Source: Phytopythium helicoides (lineage: Eukaryota > Oomycota > Peronosporomycetes > Pythiales > Pythiaceae). Taken from it: a DNA stretch of 64,000 nt. The notes under the pieces were generated by a model that worked only from the letters and a program-made list of their open reading frames with translations, made no database searches and was not told the origin of the DNA. This document shows, in pieces, positions 35,142-46,055 of this stretch; the stretch's first letter is position 1, and every line of letters begins with the position of its first letter. The stretch spans positions 186,001 to 250,000 of the forward strand of contig JANFNE010000033.1 in assembly GCA_024867545.1 (NCBI GenBank), in the 5' to 3' direction. Made by a program: the position numbers and the translations under genes.

Positions 35142-35503
35142 CCTCCCAAAGGTACTGCTTGGCGTGCAATTGCTGCTGTCTTCTGGAGCCGACTCGGACC
35201 TTGCTCCTCGTGTTGCCAAGCGCAAGCGCGAGCACGATTCAGTCGAACGAGTGGCTAGGACAGATGGCAGTGGATGAAGAAATGGAGGAAGAATCGACCC
35301 GTGTAGACGTAAATCACGAGCTGCCCACCAAGCGCGGTCGACCAAGCACTCCCACTTCAGGTAGGTTTTCTACAAGTAGACCATCTCCTAGCTCTGGTTT
35401 GTCCTCTGTGAAGGTGCGGCGAATTGGTGGCGGTGCAGGAGCAGGGAGCCGCAAGGTACAAGTCGTGAGCAGCGCGCCGCGCCGAGGCGGTCGCCTCACG
35501 TGA
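35142..35503 (+). other. out-of-frame coding-like continuation of the KH gene
   Basis: After the stop at 35141, frame 34996-35277 reads GDLPKVLLGVQLLLSSG then KRKREHDSVE, which suits the end of a KH module. Frame 35120-35503 reads MAVDEEMEEESTRVDV, KRGRPSTP, then an RG-rich end (RRIGGGAGAGSRK). Both joins need about +1 nt each. Introns of ordinary length do not fit, except a 131-nt GTCTGG...GACAG option that would skip the helix. Confidence 0.5.
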
Positions 35504-35588
35504 GTCCTGCTAACTCGTTGATGGATACTATCGTTACGGTGTGTGTATGCGTACTGTACGTCGAATATGAAGTCTTCCTTCCTCGCTG

Positions 35589-36751
35589 TCAGCGCCGCGC
35601 CGTCATCCCAGCTGCAGTTGCGCACGCGAGCAGCAGCGATAGCCCCATGACCACCGGCGCGCCGGGTTTCCTCCCAGCTCCTTCGTTGACCTGGACGTTT
35701 GGTCGGTCGTAGATGTCTTTGAGCTGCTCAGGAGGGCTCCCTCGGCCGTCTCGTCGACTGGCAGCTTCGTCTACAACAGTGGTCACCATCCGACGTGGCG
35801 ATCGCACTTTGTCCATTGCGAGCAGATCGGCCGCTGTCATCCCTTCGTCGTCGTCTTCGGCGTCCGCCTCCCATGCGTTCCAGTCGACCGGCTCGGGTTC
35901 GTAAATGGCCTCGTCCTCCGTCTCCTCGTCTTCTGCGACGTCTTCAACCAATTCGTCTGAGTCCTTTCCTCGGTTGTTCGGAGCAGCCGCTCGCACTCCT
36001 GCTCGGCCCTCAGCCGCCGGTGCTCCGCGATCTGCAGCTTGGTGGCGGATGCCCGAGCGTCGATCTCAAGCTGCTCGACTCGCCGCTCCCTCTCCTCCAG
36101 CCTCTCCCGCGCTTCTCTCAGCTCGACCCTCAGCGTCGCCACGATCGCTCGCTGCGCGTCGCGGACGCCCTCCAGCCTCCTCAGCTCGTCCGCCCGCGCG
36201 TCCGCGTCCGCCCGCAGCCCGTCGGCCTCGTCCCTCGCCATCCGTAGCTCGTCCGCGGCCGCCTCGGCGCGTCCGCTCGCCGCCTTGAGCTCTGCGCGCA
36301 GCCGTTCCGCCTCGCCCTGCGCTCGCATCGCCTGCGCCTCGAGCGCCACCGCGCGCCTGCGCTGCGCCTCGCACTGCCCGCACGCCTCCCTCATTGCGGA
36401 CGGCGGCGCCTCGGACCGCCGCCGCGCCGGCCGCGCGTCCTCTCGCTCGTCCACGCGCCGCTCCAGCCGCGCGATGCGCTCCAGCAGCGCGTTGCCCGCG
36501 CGCGCAGCCAGCCGCGCCGAGTCGCGCGCCTCCGCCAGCTCCACGAGCGCCGTGGCGAGCGCGCGCCGCAGCCGCGCGGCCTCCTCCTGCCGCGGACTCT
36601 GCGGACTGTTTGGACTGTTTGGGCTGTTTGGGCGCTGCGCACTGCGCTCGAGGGGCTCGTGGGGCTCGGCCGGCGCCTTGGCGAACGCGCGCGCCACCAG
36701 CCGCTCGACCTGCGCCGCCAGCGCGTCCACGGCCTCTGCCTCGTCCGTCAT
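35589..36751 (-). CDS. Ala/Arg-rich coiled-coil protein with possible C-terminal membrane anchor (one frame change)
   Basis: From the ATG at 36751 (MTDEAEAVDALAAQVERL) runs a long GC-rich coiled coil of about 250 residues with a PNSPNSPNSPQSP linker near residue 40. At about 35970 the frame must change by one base (missing 1 nt or 2 extra): frame 1 ends ECERLLRTTEERTQT. The next frame continues KDSDELVEDVAEDEETEDE, YEPEPVDWNAWEADAEDDD, and ends with a hydrophobic segment (APVVMGLSLLLACATAAG) plus TARR, a tail-anchor shape. No GT-AG intron supplies the shift. Start codons here and at 36874 (+) are divergent. Function unknown. Confidence 0.6.
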
Positions 36752-36873
36752 GACGACCGCAGTGGAGACGCCGCGGTCCATACTGCGATCAAGTGAGCGG
36801 GAATGATGGCGAACCTGCGACGTGAAACGACCACCAACGCCGAAACCACCGAGCCACTGCGCGCTCGCCCGGC

Positions 36874-37641
36874 ATGGCCCACCTGAGTGCGCGCTGCTCG
36901 CTGCTCGGGGACACAGGACGCCACTGCTCACGAGCTCTGGTCTACGACAGGCGACAGGCACGAGGACGCCAAGCGGCGGCGCGACGAGCTGCTGCGCGAG
37001 CGAGCGGCGGCGCTGGCCACGCGCACGGGATACCCGTTCGACCACCAGGCAGCTCGGCGGCGGACGGCCGCGGTGAACAAGGAGCCTCCGCCGTCCGAGC
37101 TCTACGAGGCGAGTGGCTCCGTCGTGCTGTTTGAGATCGGAGCAGTTGTCTGACAAAACCGCTCAGCCGCCGCGAAAGTGGACCAAGGAGGAGATCGCCG
37201 AGGCCGTGCGTGTGTCGCGCTTTGAATTGCCCACCTCAGGTTATCCTCGCAAGACTAACTTGGAGCTGGCAGAGTCGAATGTGCGAGTTGCGGGTGCACT
37301 CGGCGCGGGAGCAAGAGGCAAGGAAGCGGAGAGAAGAGCTCGAGAAGGAGCTCGAGCGGCGGCGGCGCAGCGAGGAGGCCGGGGCGGCGGCGCCAGATCA
37401 AGCTGCGAGACGACTGAAGGAGAGGAGAGTGAGAGAGCGACAGCAGCAAGAAGCCGATCTGGAGCTGCTCATCGCACAGCAGTCGTCGTCCATCCGCGCC
37501 ATGAACATCGCTCGCATGCTCTCGCCGCGATTCGAGGAGCGCGTCACCTTTGCTCCGCAAGTGCCGCGCCGCTCACGAGAGGACGAGCGCGTCACACAGC
37601 TGCTTGAGGGTGGTGGCACCATCGGTAGTTTCTACAAGTAG
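36874..37641 (+). CDS. small basic coiled-coil protein, unknown function
   Basis: 187 aa from four proposed exons (36874-36886, 36951-37072, 37146-37205, 37273-37641; introns 64, 73 and 67 nt, all GT-AG and phase-consistent). Strongly charged: HEDAKRRRDELLRERAAALA, WTKEEIAEA, then AREQEARKRREELEKELERRRR and a distinct C-terminus (NIARMLSPRFEERVTFAPQVP, ending LLEGGGTIGSFYK). The last exon is secure; the first two joins are my best fit. No enzyme domain is seen. A cytoskeletal or flagellar role would be a guess. Confidence 0.55.
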
Positions 37642-37648
37642 CATCCAT

Positions 37649-38671
37649 CTAGCTGCAATATACGGCTGCGATGCAGCTAAAAGACACCGCGAAGGCTTGC
37701 TCGGTTTCGGGCCAACGCATCCCCATACTTTGTGGGGGCCTCATTATGTCGGTGGCGATTGCTCTCAGGCTCGCGTGGCTCAAGCTCTCGAGCGTAAAAG
37801 TCGAGCGAAATTGAGTCGAGAATCGGCCAGCAACGAACGCTGCGTTCCGTGTGCGATCACTATCATTGCCTTTACCTTGGCTCTGGGCTTGTGTCCATTG
37901 TTCTGCGAGGTCGTGTGTGCGGCTGCGTATAGCTGGTGGCGTCACAGGGGCCAACCGCTTTGAATACTTGCGGCAAATTTTCTTGGTCACTTTGAGCAAT
38001 TCTTGCTGCAGTAGATCCTCTTGCTTTCTCAAACTCACCCGCCCATCGTCCAAAAGCACCACGCGCGGATTGCTTATCTTGATCTGAGGCTTCAACAATC
38101 TATCTGTTTCTGACGTCGACGGGTTTCTCACGACCATGCAATGCTGGTGCAGATTGAGTTGTATTCAGGACAGGTGATAGGCTTGAGGGATGAGAATTTC
38201 GTAGATCAGCGAGCTCCGATGGACGCATCAAGCGTCCACCGATGAGCTTTCGCTGTTCGGGAGCATCAGGTGTCTTTAGCAATCGTTGATGAGCTTTTGC
38301 TCTTCCTTTTCATCGGCTCGGAGTCCTAATCGATTGAAATCGAGTCCTGCGTTCCGCTGCGCATTCTGATCGATTCCGATGGATACAGTTAGTGGAGCTA
38401 ATCAAGCGATTTAATGTCGCAACCATCGCACCTTTAGCTCTGTTGCTTTCGGAGCTCAGCACTAGCTAAGAGCCCCATTTCCCGTCGCACATCACTTGGA
38501 GCTAGAGTTTGTATCCTTTGGGTTTCCTGTCTGTGAGGTCCGCTTCTTGAGAAAGTCAAGTGTTGACAGCCCCGCAGGTTTTCTCAGTAGCTCATCTACC
38601 GCCGGATCCTCATCATTAACTCGATCTTGACTCGATCTCGGCCGCATTGTGGTCATTGGAAAGAAGTGCAT
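37649..38671 (-). pseudogene. possible gene with changing frames, unknown product
   Basis: Coding-like pieces in succession on the minus strand: MHFFPMTTMRPRSSQD then DEDPAVDELLRKPAGLSTLDFL (38671-38492); NAGLDFNRLGLRADEKEEQKL (about 38370-38290); LLKTPDAPEQRKLIGGRLMRP (38290-38130); and KISNPRVVLLDDGRVSLRKQEDL (from about 38090). The first two could be linked by introns. The later joins need one-base shifts (near 38285 and 38140). No known family is visible. Either an indel-disrupted gene or an over-reading of chance frames. Confidence 0.35.
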
Positions 38672-38924
38672 TCGAACCAAATGGAAAAGATGCAGTGAAC
38701 AAATGCCTCCTCTCGACCTGATGAATTCGCATTCCTATAATTAGTGAGGATTTCATTTGTGCCACTTGTGTGCCCAGAACTCGTTGCGTGTGGCGCTCAG
38801 ACATCGACGACCAGTTGCTGCAATGGACTCAATAGCAAACAAACGGAAGCGAGGCTGCTAGTTGTTGATCGCATTTACGAATCGGAAGCACCGACAACAA
38901 CCTTTCCAACCACACTCCTTCACC

Positions 38925-40323
38925 ATGATAGTCGCGCCATTGCCTAGAGGAGGCTTGGCGTCACCAAAGAAACCATTGCATGGTTCCGCCTCACCAACCA
39001 AGTCAAAATTCCAAGTCAATGTGAGCAAGCCAACAAAGATCGAAGAGCCTCCTCCGCTGTCGCCAAAGACAGCCACACGTATGGCTCGCGTTTTCCGGAC
39101 CGTCCGTGCAGCCAAGCTCCGTGCGTCGCTTTTGCAGACCATGGTTGCTCTACTTGATCATGAAGATGAACGCGGACTTGAAAGCATCCTTCAAGTTCTC
39201 CATGCACTTGCTGAGCTTCCATTGAGTGATCCTCGAGAGAGAGCCCGGTGCCTCGCATGCCTGAAAGCACTAGGTAGACGACGCCATCGGCGACAATCAA
39301 TGGATGAGACCGAGACCTGACGATCGCAGCAGTGGGTTCTCGAGTGATGGAGACGATGAAGGGGACGGCGAAGATGTTGACGTTGATCTTGACGTCGACG
39401 GCCTTGGGACCTTTCGACCACTTGGCTCGACGATGCCACCGTCGTTCGTGCACGAGTATTCGACCCAAGAAGAGCCGATGAGGGATAGTGGTCGACCCAA
39501 GAGCGTGAGTTTGCGCCACTGCCGTGCCTTTTTACTCGCTTGCGCCAACGAAATCCACGAACTGGATGCTGAGGACCCGGCATTTGATTATGCTGAAGAC
39601 ACATCGTCAGATGGATCGATGCACGTCCTGCAGCCCGTGACAAACTCCATTCTACAGGATCGTTTCGATGCCAACCGATTTGACTTTGACTACGCTTCCA
39701 CTGCAATGGATGCATTATCAGTTGCAACAGGGGATCTGAGCTTTCGCATGCCTGAGCGAGCCCTCGAGTTTAGTGTCGATGATGATGACGATGATTTGGC
39801 CGCCGATCAAGGATCACAGCTATCCGACGTGCTGCATCGCGCAGAGTTTCTCACAGATGAAGAGCCATCTCCAACACGCAATGCTCGCTCAACTTTTCGC
39901 GATCGGTACCCGCACTCATCATCTAAATCCTCAGATACCACAGGAAAAAATCGTGAACTTTGCCTACGTGTTTTCACTGCATGGCGACGTGAATCGAGTG
40001 CCAAGAACAACCCAAAGGTTTTGGCCGTCAAGCTACATGCTTTTCGTGCACTCCAACGTGCTCGTGGATTGTCAATGAGCAACCTGGCGAGGAAGCGCCG
40101 AGCGTTCCAGAAGCTGAAGACGTTTGACAGATATACTACTCCGACGAACGCTCCATATCAGCTTTTCCCAACAACAGCACTCAAGTCGAAAGACGTCAAA
40201 GTTGACAATCCCATCTCAACGTGGGTCCGCACGGCAACTGCAGCTGCTCACGCTACGATCCCGAAGCGAGCGGACATTGCAATGGTGCTTGTCCTTGCCT
40301 TCCTCACTAACGCGTCCACCTAG
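38925..40323 (+). CDS. unrecognised protein, acidic middle region, hydrophobic C-terminus
   Basis: Starts MIVAPLPRGGLASPKKPLHG at 38925. The first exon ends near 39247, with a proposed 82-nt intron 39248-39329 (donor GTGCCT, acceptor GCAG) restoring frame into SGFSSDGDDEGDGEDVDVDLD. The second exon is open to the stop at 40321-40323; an in-frame intron starting at GTGAGT (about 39505) is possible. It has acidic clusters (SVDDDDDDLAADQ), a basic helical part (FTAWRRESSAKNNPKVLAVKLHAFRALQRA) and a hydrophobic C-terminal stretch (IAMVLVLAFLTN). About 430 aa. No known domain; not assigned. Confidence 0.55.
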
Positions 40324-40435
40324 ACGATGACTCAATCCATTGGAAATGACTGCTTTAGATGACTGCATATTTTGGATAACGGCCAACAAAGCTGACATTG
40401 TTTTACTTTTCATCCTTGTGACCCTCCTTCTCAAC

Positions 40436-42361
40436 CTAGGCGGTATCAGCATCATCTTCCTCCTCCTTCTCCTCAACGATAGACACTTTCACACGGTGCC
40501 ATGCATTGTTGAGTACACCGCGCATGTTCCAGATTGGCGCAATCGTGTCTGGCTGCACATTGTACGACGAGTCGACTGCCTTACATGAGATGTCAAGGCT
40601 TGTCGTGCCGGGAGGCACCTCCACATCCAGCTCCCACGGTGTCCACGCCCATGCGCGGTTGTATCGCTGCCGCTTCCCGGACTCGCTTAGTTCGGCTGGT
40701 GTCCACGTCTTTCCACCGTCTACCGACACGTCCACGCGAATAATGTTGCGACCACCGCCGCTCCAAGCGTATCCTTTCACAGTCACGATAGTGCTGTCTG
40801 TCGCGTCCTCAACAGTGTGAACCGCACCGTTCTTCGGCTCAGGTGATGGCAGACTGCACCGGGAGCTCTTGGATGGAGTCACCCGCAAACTTCCAGTAGT
40901 CGTCGCGGGAGTAGTCGATGTTTGGCGGGAACCCCTTGTAGTCGCGCCGCTGCCAGAAGCTGGGGCTTTCCTCGCGTGCTAGAATGATGCGGTGCACGAA
41001 CTTGACATTGCGTGCACCGACCGTTCCGGGGACTACCTACTCGCAGCGGATACCCATGGTCGCGAGGGATCGGCTCCCCGTTCATCTCGAATGCCAGCAG
41101 CACATCCTTGCGAGGATCCAGTGCGGTTGCAACAGGAATCGACGCTCCGTAGCTATTCCCCTCCGTGTCGACATCCAACCCTTCGAACTGCACGTGCTGG
41201 ATCACCGAGTTGCAGTCATCGCACGTCTCCGTGTTCTCTGACAGCTTGCAGTCATGGTCTTTACAGCAGTCCTCGTCAGTGATTCCAACACTCGCCAGCA
41301 CGTCCGAGAGCAAAACACCCGTCCAGTTGGCCTGTCGACAGCGCGGTGGTATCCCAGCTAAGACCGTTCACTTGCTTTACGCCCGACATTTCTGCGCGCC
41401 GATTGCCTGCACACTGGATGGTCGTGGTCACCGTATGATGCTTGAACTTGGACTTGAGGTCATCGAGTGTGAATTCGACCACCTTGCCTGGTGTCACAAT
41501 ATTTCACAATGTGAGGCTCCAAATAAATGAATGCACGCCACCAAGATCCTTTCGTAGGGCACCTTTTCCGATGCCAATGCCGGAGATTTTCAGTCGATAG
41601 TCCTCAATATTCACGTCCGGGACGGGAAGATGGTTGCGCACGAAGAACAGGTCGTTGGGGGTAATGAACGATTCCATGAGCAGCTCGGCGGGCGGCTCGG
41701 CGTTAAACGGCATGCTCGAGTTCACCTTGAGCGCCGGGTGTCGCTGCGGGTCGCGGCTGTAGGGTCCCGTCGCCGTAGCGCTCCTTGCGCAGTTTTCTCG
41801 AGCATGACCACGTCTTCGTCTCGGAGGTTGCCGATCCGCAGGCTCTCGAGGATCTCGTGCACGTCGGCGTGGTTGTGCGCGGCGTAGAGCTGCCAGAAGG
41901 GCTCAATAGAGCTGCCGGCCTGCCAGCAAGGATCTTAGTGCCGCCTGGGTGCGATGCGATGAACTTGGTGATGTCGTACACGCCGTGACGGTAGACGACC
42001 CACGTGCCGTTCTTCTTGGCGCCTGTGTGGCGCTGCACCTCCTCAAACGAGTACGTCGGCAGTTTCGGGTCGGGCTTCCCGGGCTCGATCTTGCCCTTGT
42101 GCGCCGCCGCCTCTCGCATCTGGCGCGCCGCCGGAGCTCCATGGAGCCCGCAGCGACTGCCAGCGCGCCAGCAACCGCCAGCCCCGGCGTCCACCGCGTC
42201 GCGTGGGGTCGGCGGCCGTAGCGCCGCTCGTACTGGGCCGATTGCGGCAGGACCGACACCGACCGGAAGCCCCTGGCGCCCTCCACATGCCAAGGCGCGA
42301 GCACCGCCAGCGCGGGCAGCCCGAAGCGCTCCAGGGACGCCGTCGTCGCGCGCCGGTGCAT
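40436..42361 (-). pseudogene. SUOX: sulfite oxidase (SUOX) locus with a broken reading frame
   Basis: All parts of a mitochondrial sulfite oxidase appear in order on the minus strand: targeting-like N-terminus (MHRRATTASLERFG, then a hydrophobic anchor); cytochrome b5 domain with heme His in SHPGG and in AAHNHAD; linker RHPALKVNSSMPFNAEPPAELL; Moco domain with SFITPNDLFFVRNHLPVPD and the molybdenum-ligand Cys in TIQCAGNRRAEM; SWDTTALSTG; and a dimerisation domain ([43 protein letters not shown]). One real intron seems to end at TGTGACACCAG (about 41488). At least seven other joins need 1-2 nt shifts (near 42130, 41925, 41795, 41768, 41327, 41038, 40855). Residues on both sides remain conserved, so either decay is very recent or the indels are assembly errors. 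Confidence 0.8.
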
Positions 42362-42735
42362 CTCGAGGCTCGGATTTTTTTGGTGGATAACGTCCGATCA
42401 AGTGGACGCCAGCTCTTTCGTCGACGGTACTGTCGCTGCCGATCTTCTCTTACGTGGGCCACGCCATTTTCAGGAATGTTGGCGCCGTGGCACTACGCTT
42501 CCAGCCAATCAAAACGGGTATTGCTGTATCCATCACGATAATCGACCAATCAGAGTCCGTTCTCCATCGATTATGGATCGGCCCAGTAAACCGGCGCGGG
42601 TGAGGCTGACGCACCCAGGGGGGGTGCGTGGCGAGTCATTCCGGAACTTGCCCCGCTCCCCCCAGCGGTCCAAGCAACAGCTCAAGCACCAGCTCAAGCT
42701 CAACCAGCAGCTCAAACAACAGCCCCCAAGCAGCA

Positions 42736-43485
42736 ATGGCGGGCGCGAACTCGACGGCGGTGGCCGTGGCGTCGGCCGCGACGGCCGTGGCGCTCGCGCT
42801 GTACGTGGTCAAGCTGCGCGCCGAGCTGCAGGCGCTGGCGGACAGGAAGACGACGACCACCAAGAAGACGGTGACGACCGTGCGCAACGCCAACGGCGAG
42901 CGCCTGTGGACGGCCGAGGAGCTCATCGCCACGCGCCGCTCCATCTTCCCAGAGAGCTACGACCCGCAGCGCAAGGTGCCGCGCGAGATTGTCGACAAGA
43001 TGCTCGAGGCCGCCAACTGGGCCCCCACCCACGCGCGCACCGAGCCCTGGCGCTTCGTCGTCTTCGACGCGCTCGACGCGCGTGTGCGCCTCGGCCAGCT
43101 GCAGGCGGAGATCTACAAGAGCAAGGTGCCCGCCGACAAGTTCCTGCAGAAGAAGTACAACAAGGCCGTCGAGAGCAAGAAGCAGTCGTCGTACGTCATC
43201 GCCATCTGCATGAAGCGCCAGAACAGCGAGAAGCTGCCTGAGATCGAGGAGGTCTGCGCCGTCGCCTGCGCCGTGCAGAACATGCACCTCGTGGCCACGG
43301 CGCACGGTGTCGGCGCCTACTGGAGCTCTGGCCCGCCCATCTTCTCTCAGGAGATGAAGGAGTTCCTCAAGCTCGGCGAGAAGGACAAGTGCATCGGCCT
43401 CTTCTACGTCGGCTATCCCACTGGTCCGCACCCCAAGGGTGCGCGCAAGCCCATCGCCGACAAGGTGCAGTGGATCTCCGAGTAG
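42736..43485 (+). CDS. nitroreductase-family protein with N-terminal membrane anchor
   Basis: 249 aa, single exon from the ATG at 42736. Residues 5-25 are a hydrophobic helix (STAVAVASAATAVALALYVV). The rest is an FMN-dependent nitroreductase-like fold: ATRRSIFPESYD, MLEAANWAPTHARTEPWRFVVF (the usual FMN-binding opening), VCAVACAVQNMHLVATAHGVGAYW and CIGLFYVGYPTG. Family members reduce nitro groups, quinones or flavins with NAD(P)H. The membrane anchor suggests an ER or outer-mitochondrial-membrane location. It is divergent from the sulfite oxidase locus by about 375 bp. The preceding Ser/Gln-rich codons in the open frame lack support as coding. Confidence 0.88.
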   Translation: MAGANSTAVAVASAATAVALALYVVKLRAELQALADRKTTTTKKTVTTVRNANGERLWTAEELIATRRSIFPESYDPQRKVPREIVDKMLEAANWAPTHARTEPWRFVVFDALDARVRLGQLQAEIYKSKVPADKFLQKKYNKAVESKKQSSYVIAICMKRQNSEKLPEIEEVCAVACAVQNMHLVATAHGVGAYWSSGPPIFSQEMKEFLKLGEKDKCIGLFYVGYPTGPHPKGARKPIADKVQWISE

Positions 43486-43818
43486 ACGCCTGGCCAGTAG
43501 CCTCATTTTTTGCCTATAGTAGCGTCGCGCGGCTCCATAACCGCTAGGCCTCTCGTAGCGGAGTGAAAATGTACGTTGCCGATTTGCATGAGACGAATGG
43601 CGTTGTGCTGCGCTGCTGCTGTGGTGTGGAGATGAAGGAACGCAGCGCAAGTGCCAGCCAGCCGGTGCGTCAGAGCGCGCGCTCACACGTCGCATGTAGC
43701 CATGAGCCTCTCTTATTGGATATATAATGTTATGGAGGCTTTTGCCCCAGCGGCGACACGTAGCGACGAGCGCCTCAAAGGCTCGGACTCGCGCAGTGGT
43801 CGACTTGGAGCGGCGGAG

Positions 43819-44548
43819 ATGGCGCTGACGGAGCTGCAGATCGTGGCGGGCGTGGTGACGGCGCTGTGCGCTGCGCTGCTGTTGATGGCGGCGCGCGTGC
43901 TGCTGCCGCGGCGGACGAGCGACATCGACGAGTCGCTGGAGGCCATGATCAACGGCTTCGACTTCCAGCTGCCGGACGAGGTGGACAACTACCGCAAGTT
44001 CAAGGCCGAGCACGCGGACGAGCCCGACAAGGTCTTCCAGGCGCTCTTCCGCCGCGCCGTGGCCGACATCCCGCTCATCCGGAAGATACAGAGCGAGTCG
44101 GCAGGCATCCAGCGCCTGCGCAAGAACGACATCCTCAAGGACGGCTCCTTCCTCAGCTACAAGATGGCCGAGGAGATGATCAACGAGGAGATCAACGACG
44201 TGCGCCGAGAGGCAGAGGCGCTCAAGCCAGGTGCGTTCCGAGCCATGCATGCATACAAACACACATATCGCAGACCTGCACTGACCGACTCGCTCCGTGG
44301 CGCGCGCAGGCGAGGGATGGCCCGACAAGATCTTCCCGCAGGCCGTGCAGTTCATGAACCAGGTCGCGGAGCAGCAGATGGCCGCGCAGCGGAAAGCCGC
44401 CGAGGCACAGATCCGAGCCATGCAGGCCGCCCAGGCCCAGGCGCGCGCGCAGGCCCAGGCCGCTGCGGCCGCAGTAGAGAAGATCGAGGGCGAGGCCGCC
44501 GCCGCCGCCGCCGGCGCGGACGAGGAGACGCTGCGGAAGAGAAAGTAG
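43819..44548 (+). CDS. Sec66/Sec71-like ER protein-translocation subunit
   Basis: 216 aa from two exons (43819-44230, 44310-44548; 79-nt intron). One N-terminal membrane helix (IVAGVVTALCAALLLMAARVLL), then the Sec66 pattern: VFQALFRRAVADIPLIRKIQ, LRKNDILKDGSFLSYKMAEEM, INDVRREAEALKPGEGWPDKIFPQA. This matches the ...LKRRAVADI...GWxxxIFxxA signature of the yeast Sec62/63-associated subunit (post-translational translocation at the ER). A C-terminal Ala/Gln-rich helix follows, ending LRKRK, a dilysine/arginine-like retention end. An upstream in-frame ATG at 43702 would add 39 residues; I prefer 43819 because the helix then sits near the N-terminus. Confidence 0.8.
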
Positions 44549-44888
44549 ACTCCGCCTGCGGACTGGACGCGCCGCCCCCGCCTCCGGGGGCTGGAGCGCG
44601 GCGCACGGCCCCGTCGTTACAGGTTAACAACGTTTTGTTTTGCCCTCTTCTTCGTTCGATGCTACTTGCTGTGTCTGTGGCGCAACCACGCTAGGACACG
44701 AACCCTCGCTCTTGTGATCCCCCCCCCCCCCCTCCATGTAATTGGTGTCGCTGTGCTCGCTCCTGCTGCAGTTGCTGTCGCTGTGACAAAGCAATTGCTG
44801 CCCGACGTGTGTCGTCACCCTCGAAAGAGGCCACAACTACCCTTGCCAAGTCGGTTGTGCCCTACATTCGTCCAAAGTTGTCAGTGAT

Positions 44889-45354
44889 TTATTTCTGCAG
44901 GCACTGCTTCATCTTGCGACTCCAGCTTCTTTTATCGACGTGTCCAGCGCGTTCACACGGTGGCGGCGGAGTCGGTGGGTTTGTTGTTGGCTGGACGTTG
45001 CCGGCATCTGGGTCCATAGTAGCGTGCAAAGGCGGGTTGTGTAGGTAACTCGATGCATCAGGGCGATCGCTGTTGCTCACGACAGGAACGATTCTGTCTT
45101 CCGCATTGGACATTGGTTCGAGATCGAGAGCAAAAGAACTCTCCGTTGGTGCTGTGATACCCAACTCGGTAGCGATAGCTGAGGAGCGGCCTCATTGTGT
45201 CGGAGTATCACTGCGAGCGTGCCGTAGGCTCAACCAGCGCATCAAATTCCTGTACCAAGCCCAGACCAGTAAAGAGCGGACCGAAGCTCCGATTGTACGC
45301 TGTTGATTGAGCTGCTTTCGTGTGGAATAATTGTCGACGAAGAAACCTCGTCAT
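44889..45354 (-). CDS. tentative small gene with mitochondrial-type N-terminus
   Basis: From the ATG at 45354 the frame reads MTRFLRRQLFHTKAAQSTA, then FGPLFTGLGLVQEFDALVE, a convincing presequence-like start, but stops after 48 codons. A second frame (45164-44889) reads TAPTESSFALDLEPMSNAEDRIVPVV and is Pro/Thr-rich later. The join, about 45200-45165, has no ordinary-length intron in the right phase. Could be an indel-disrupted gene or two unrelated frames. Confidence 0.35.
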
Positions 45355-46055
45355 CTCAACTGTTTTGATCAATTACCAGCAACTAGAGGCAGGCGGACCC
45401 AGCCGCGTCGAAGACGATTCTCCAAGAGTATGGCCACGAGCACAGCTGGATCCGCACTCGATCTCGGCGGCATATAGGGTGCTCACAAGAGGCGTCAAGC
45501 TGATGACCAAACGATGATTCATGTGTGTTGGAAACGGTCAGGCGAGAGAAACGCTCATTTCGGTGGCAAGTGGACGGCTTCGGTCATGCAACCAAGGAGC
45601 TCACGAGGGACGTGCGGGCCCTTCCTGCAAGCGCTCGCCGCCGCCAGTGGCGGGATCAGGCGACAGACGGGCGAGACTCACGCACGAAGGTGCACTGTCG
45701 GCCGATTCGAATGTTCCTGCGAGCTGGTGTTTCCACTTGGTGAAATACGATTACGATTTCGTAGGTGAAGGCGCATCACCACAACTGTGGGCATGCAGTT
45801 GGTGACTGCCCGCTCACCATGGTCTCCGCAGCATATGCTGGGCTCAGTATGAGCGGCATGGCGATGCTCTGCTTCAACGCCGCCGCCAGACTTCCACATT
45901 GGCGTACTGTACGAGAAAGAGAGATGGTCTTGCGCGTGCGCTCATGAGTCGCCTGCAAGAAGCGACCCCCGCTCTGCTCTCAACTCATCCTACACGCAGA
46001 CCCACCAAGCTCAGTTCGTGACTCGACACCAAGACTCAAGACACCGCGGGCCGCC
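45355..46055. other. intergenic, no gene seen
   Basis: About 700 bp of short frames. A run of 12 or more C residues lies at about 44720 just outside. No RNA gene or repeat supported. Confidence 0.4.

Noticed and set aside
36039..36806. 255-codon Ser/Ala-rich plus-strand frame
   Set aside because: Antisense of the Ala/Arg coiled coil on the minus strand.
40340..40588. 82-codon hydrophobic plus-strand frame near the sulfite oxidase 3' end
   Set aside because: Overlaps the conserved dimerisation domain on the minus strand; no independent support.
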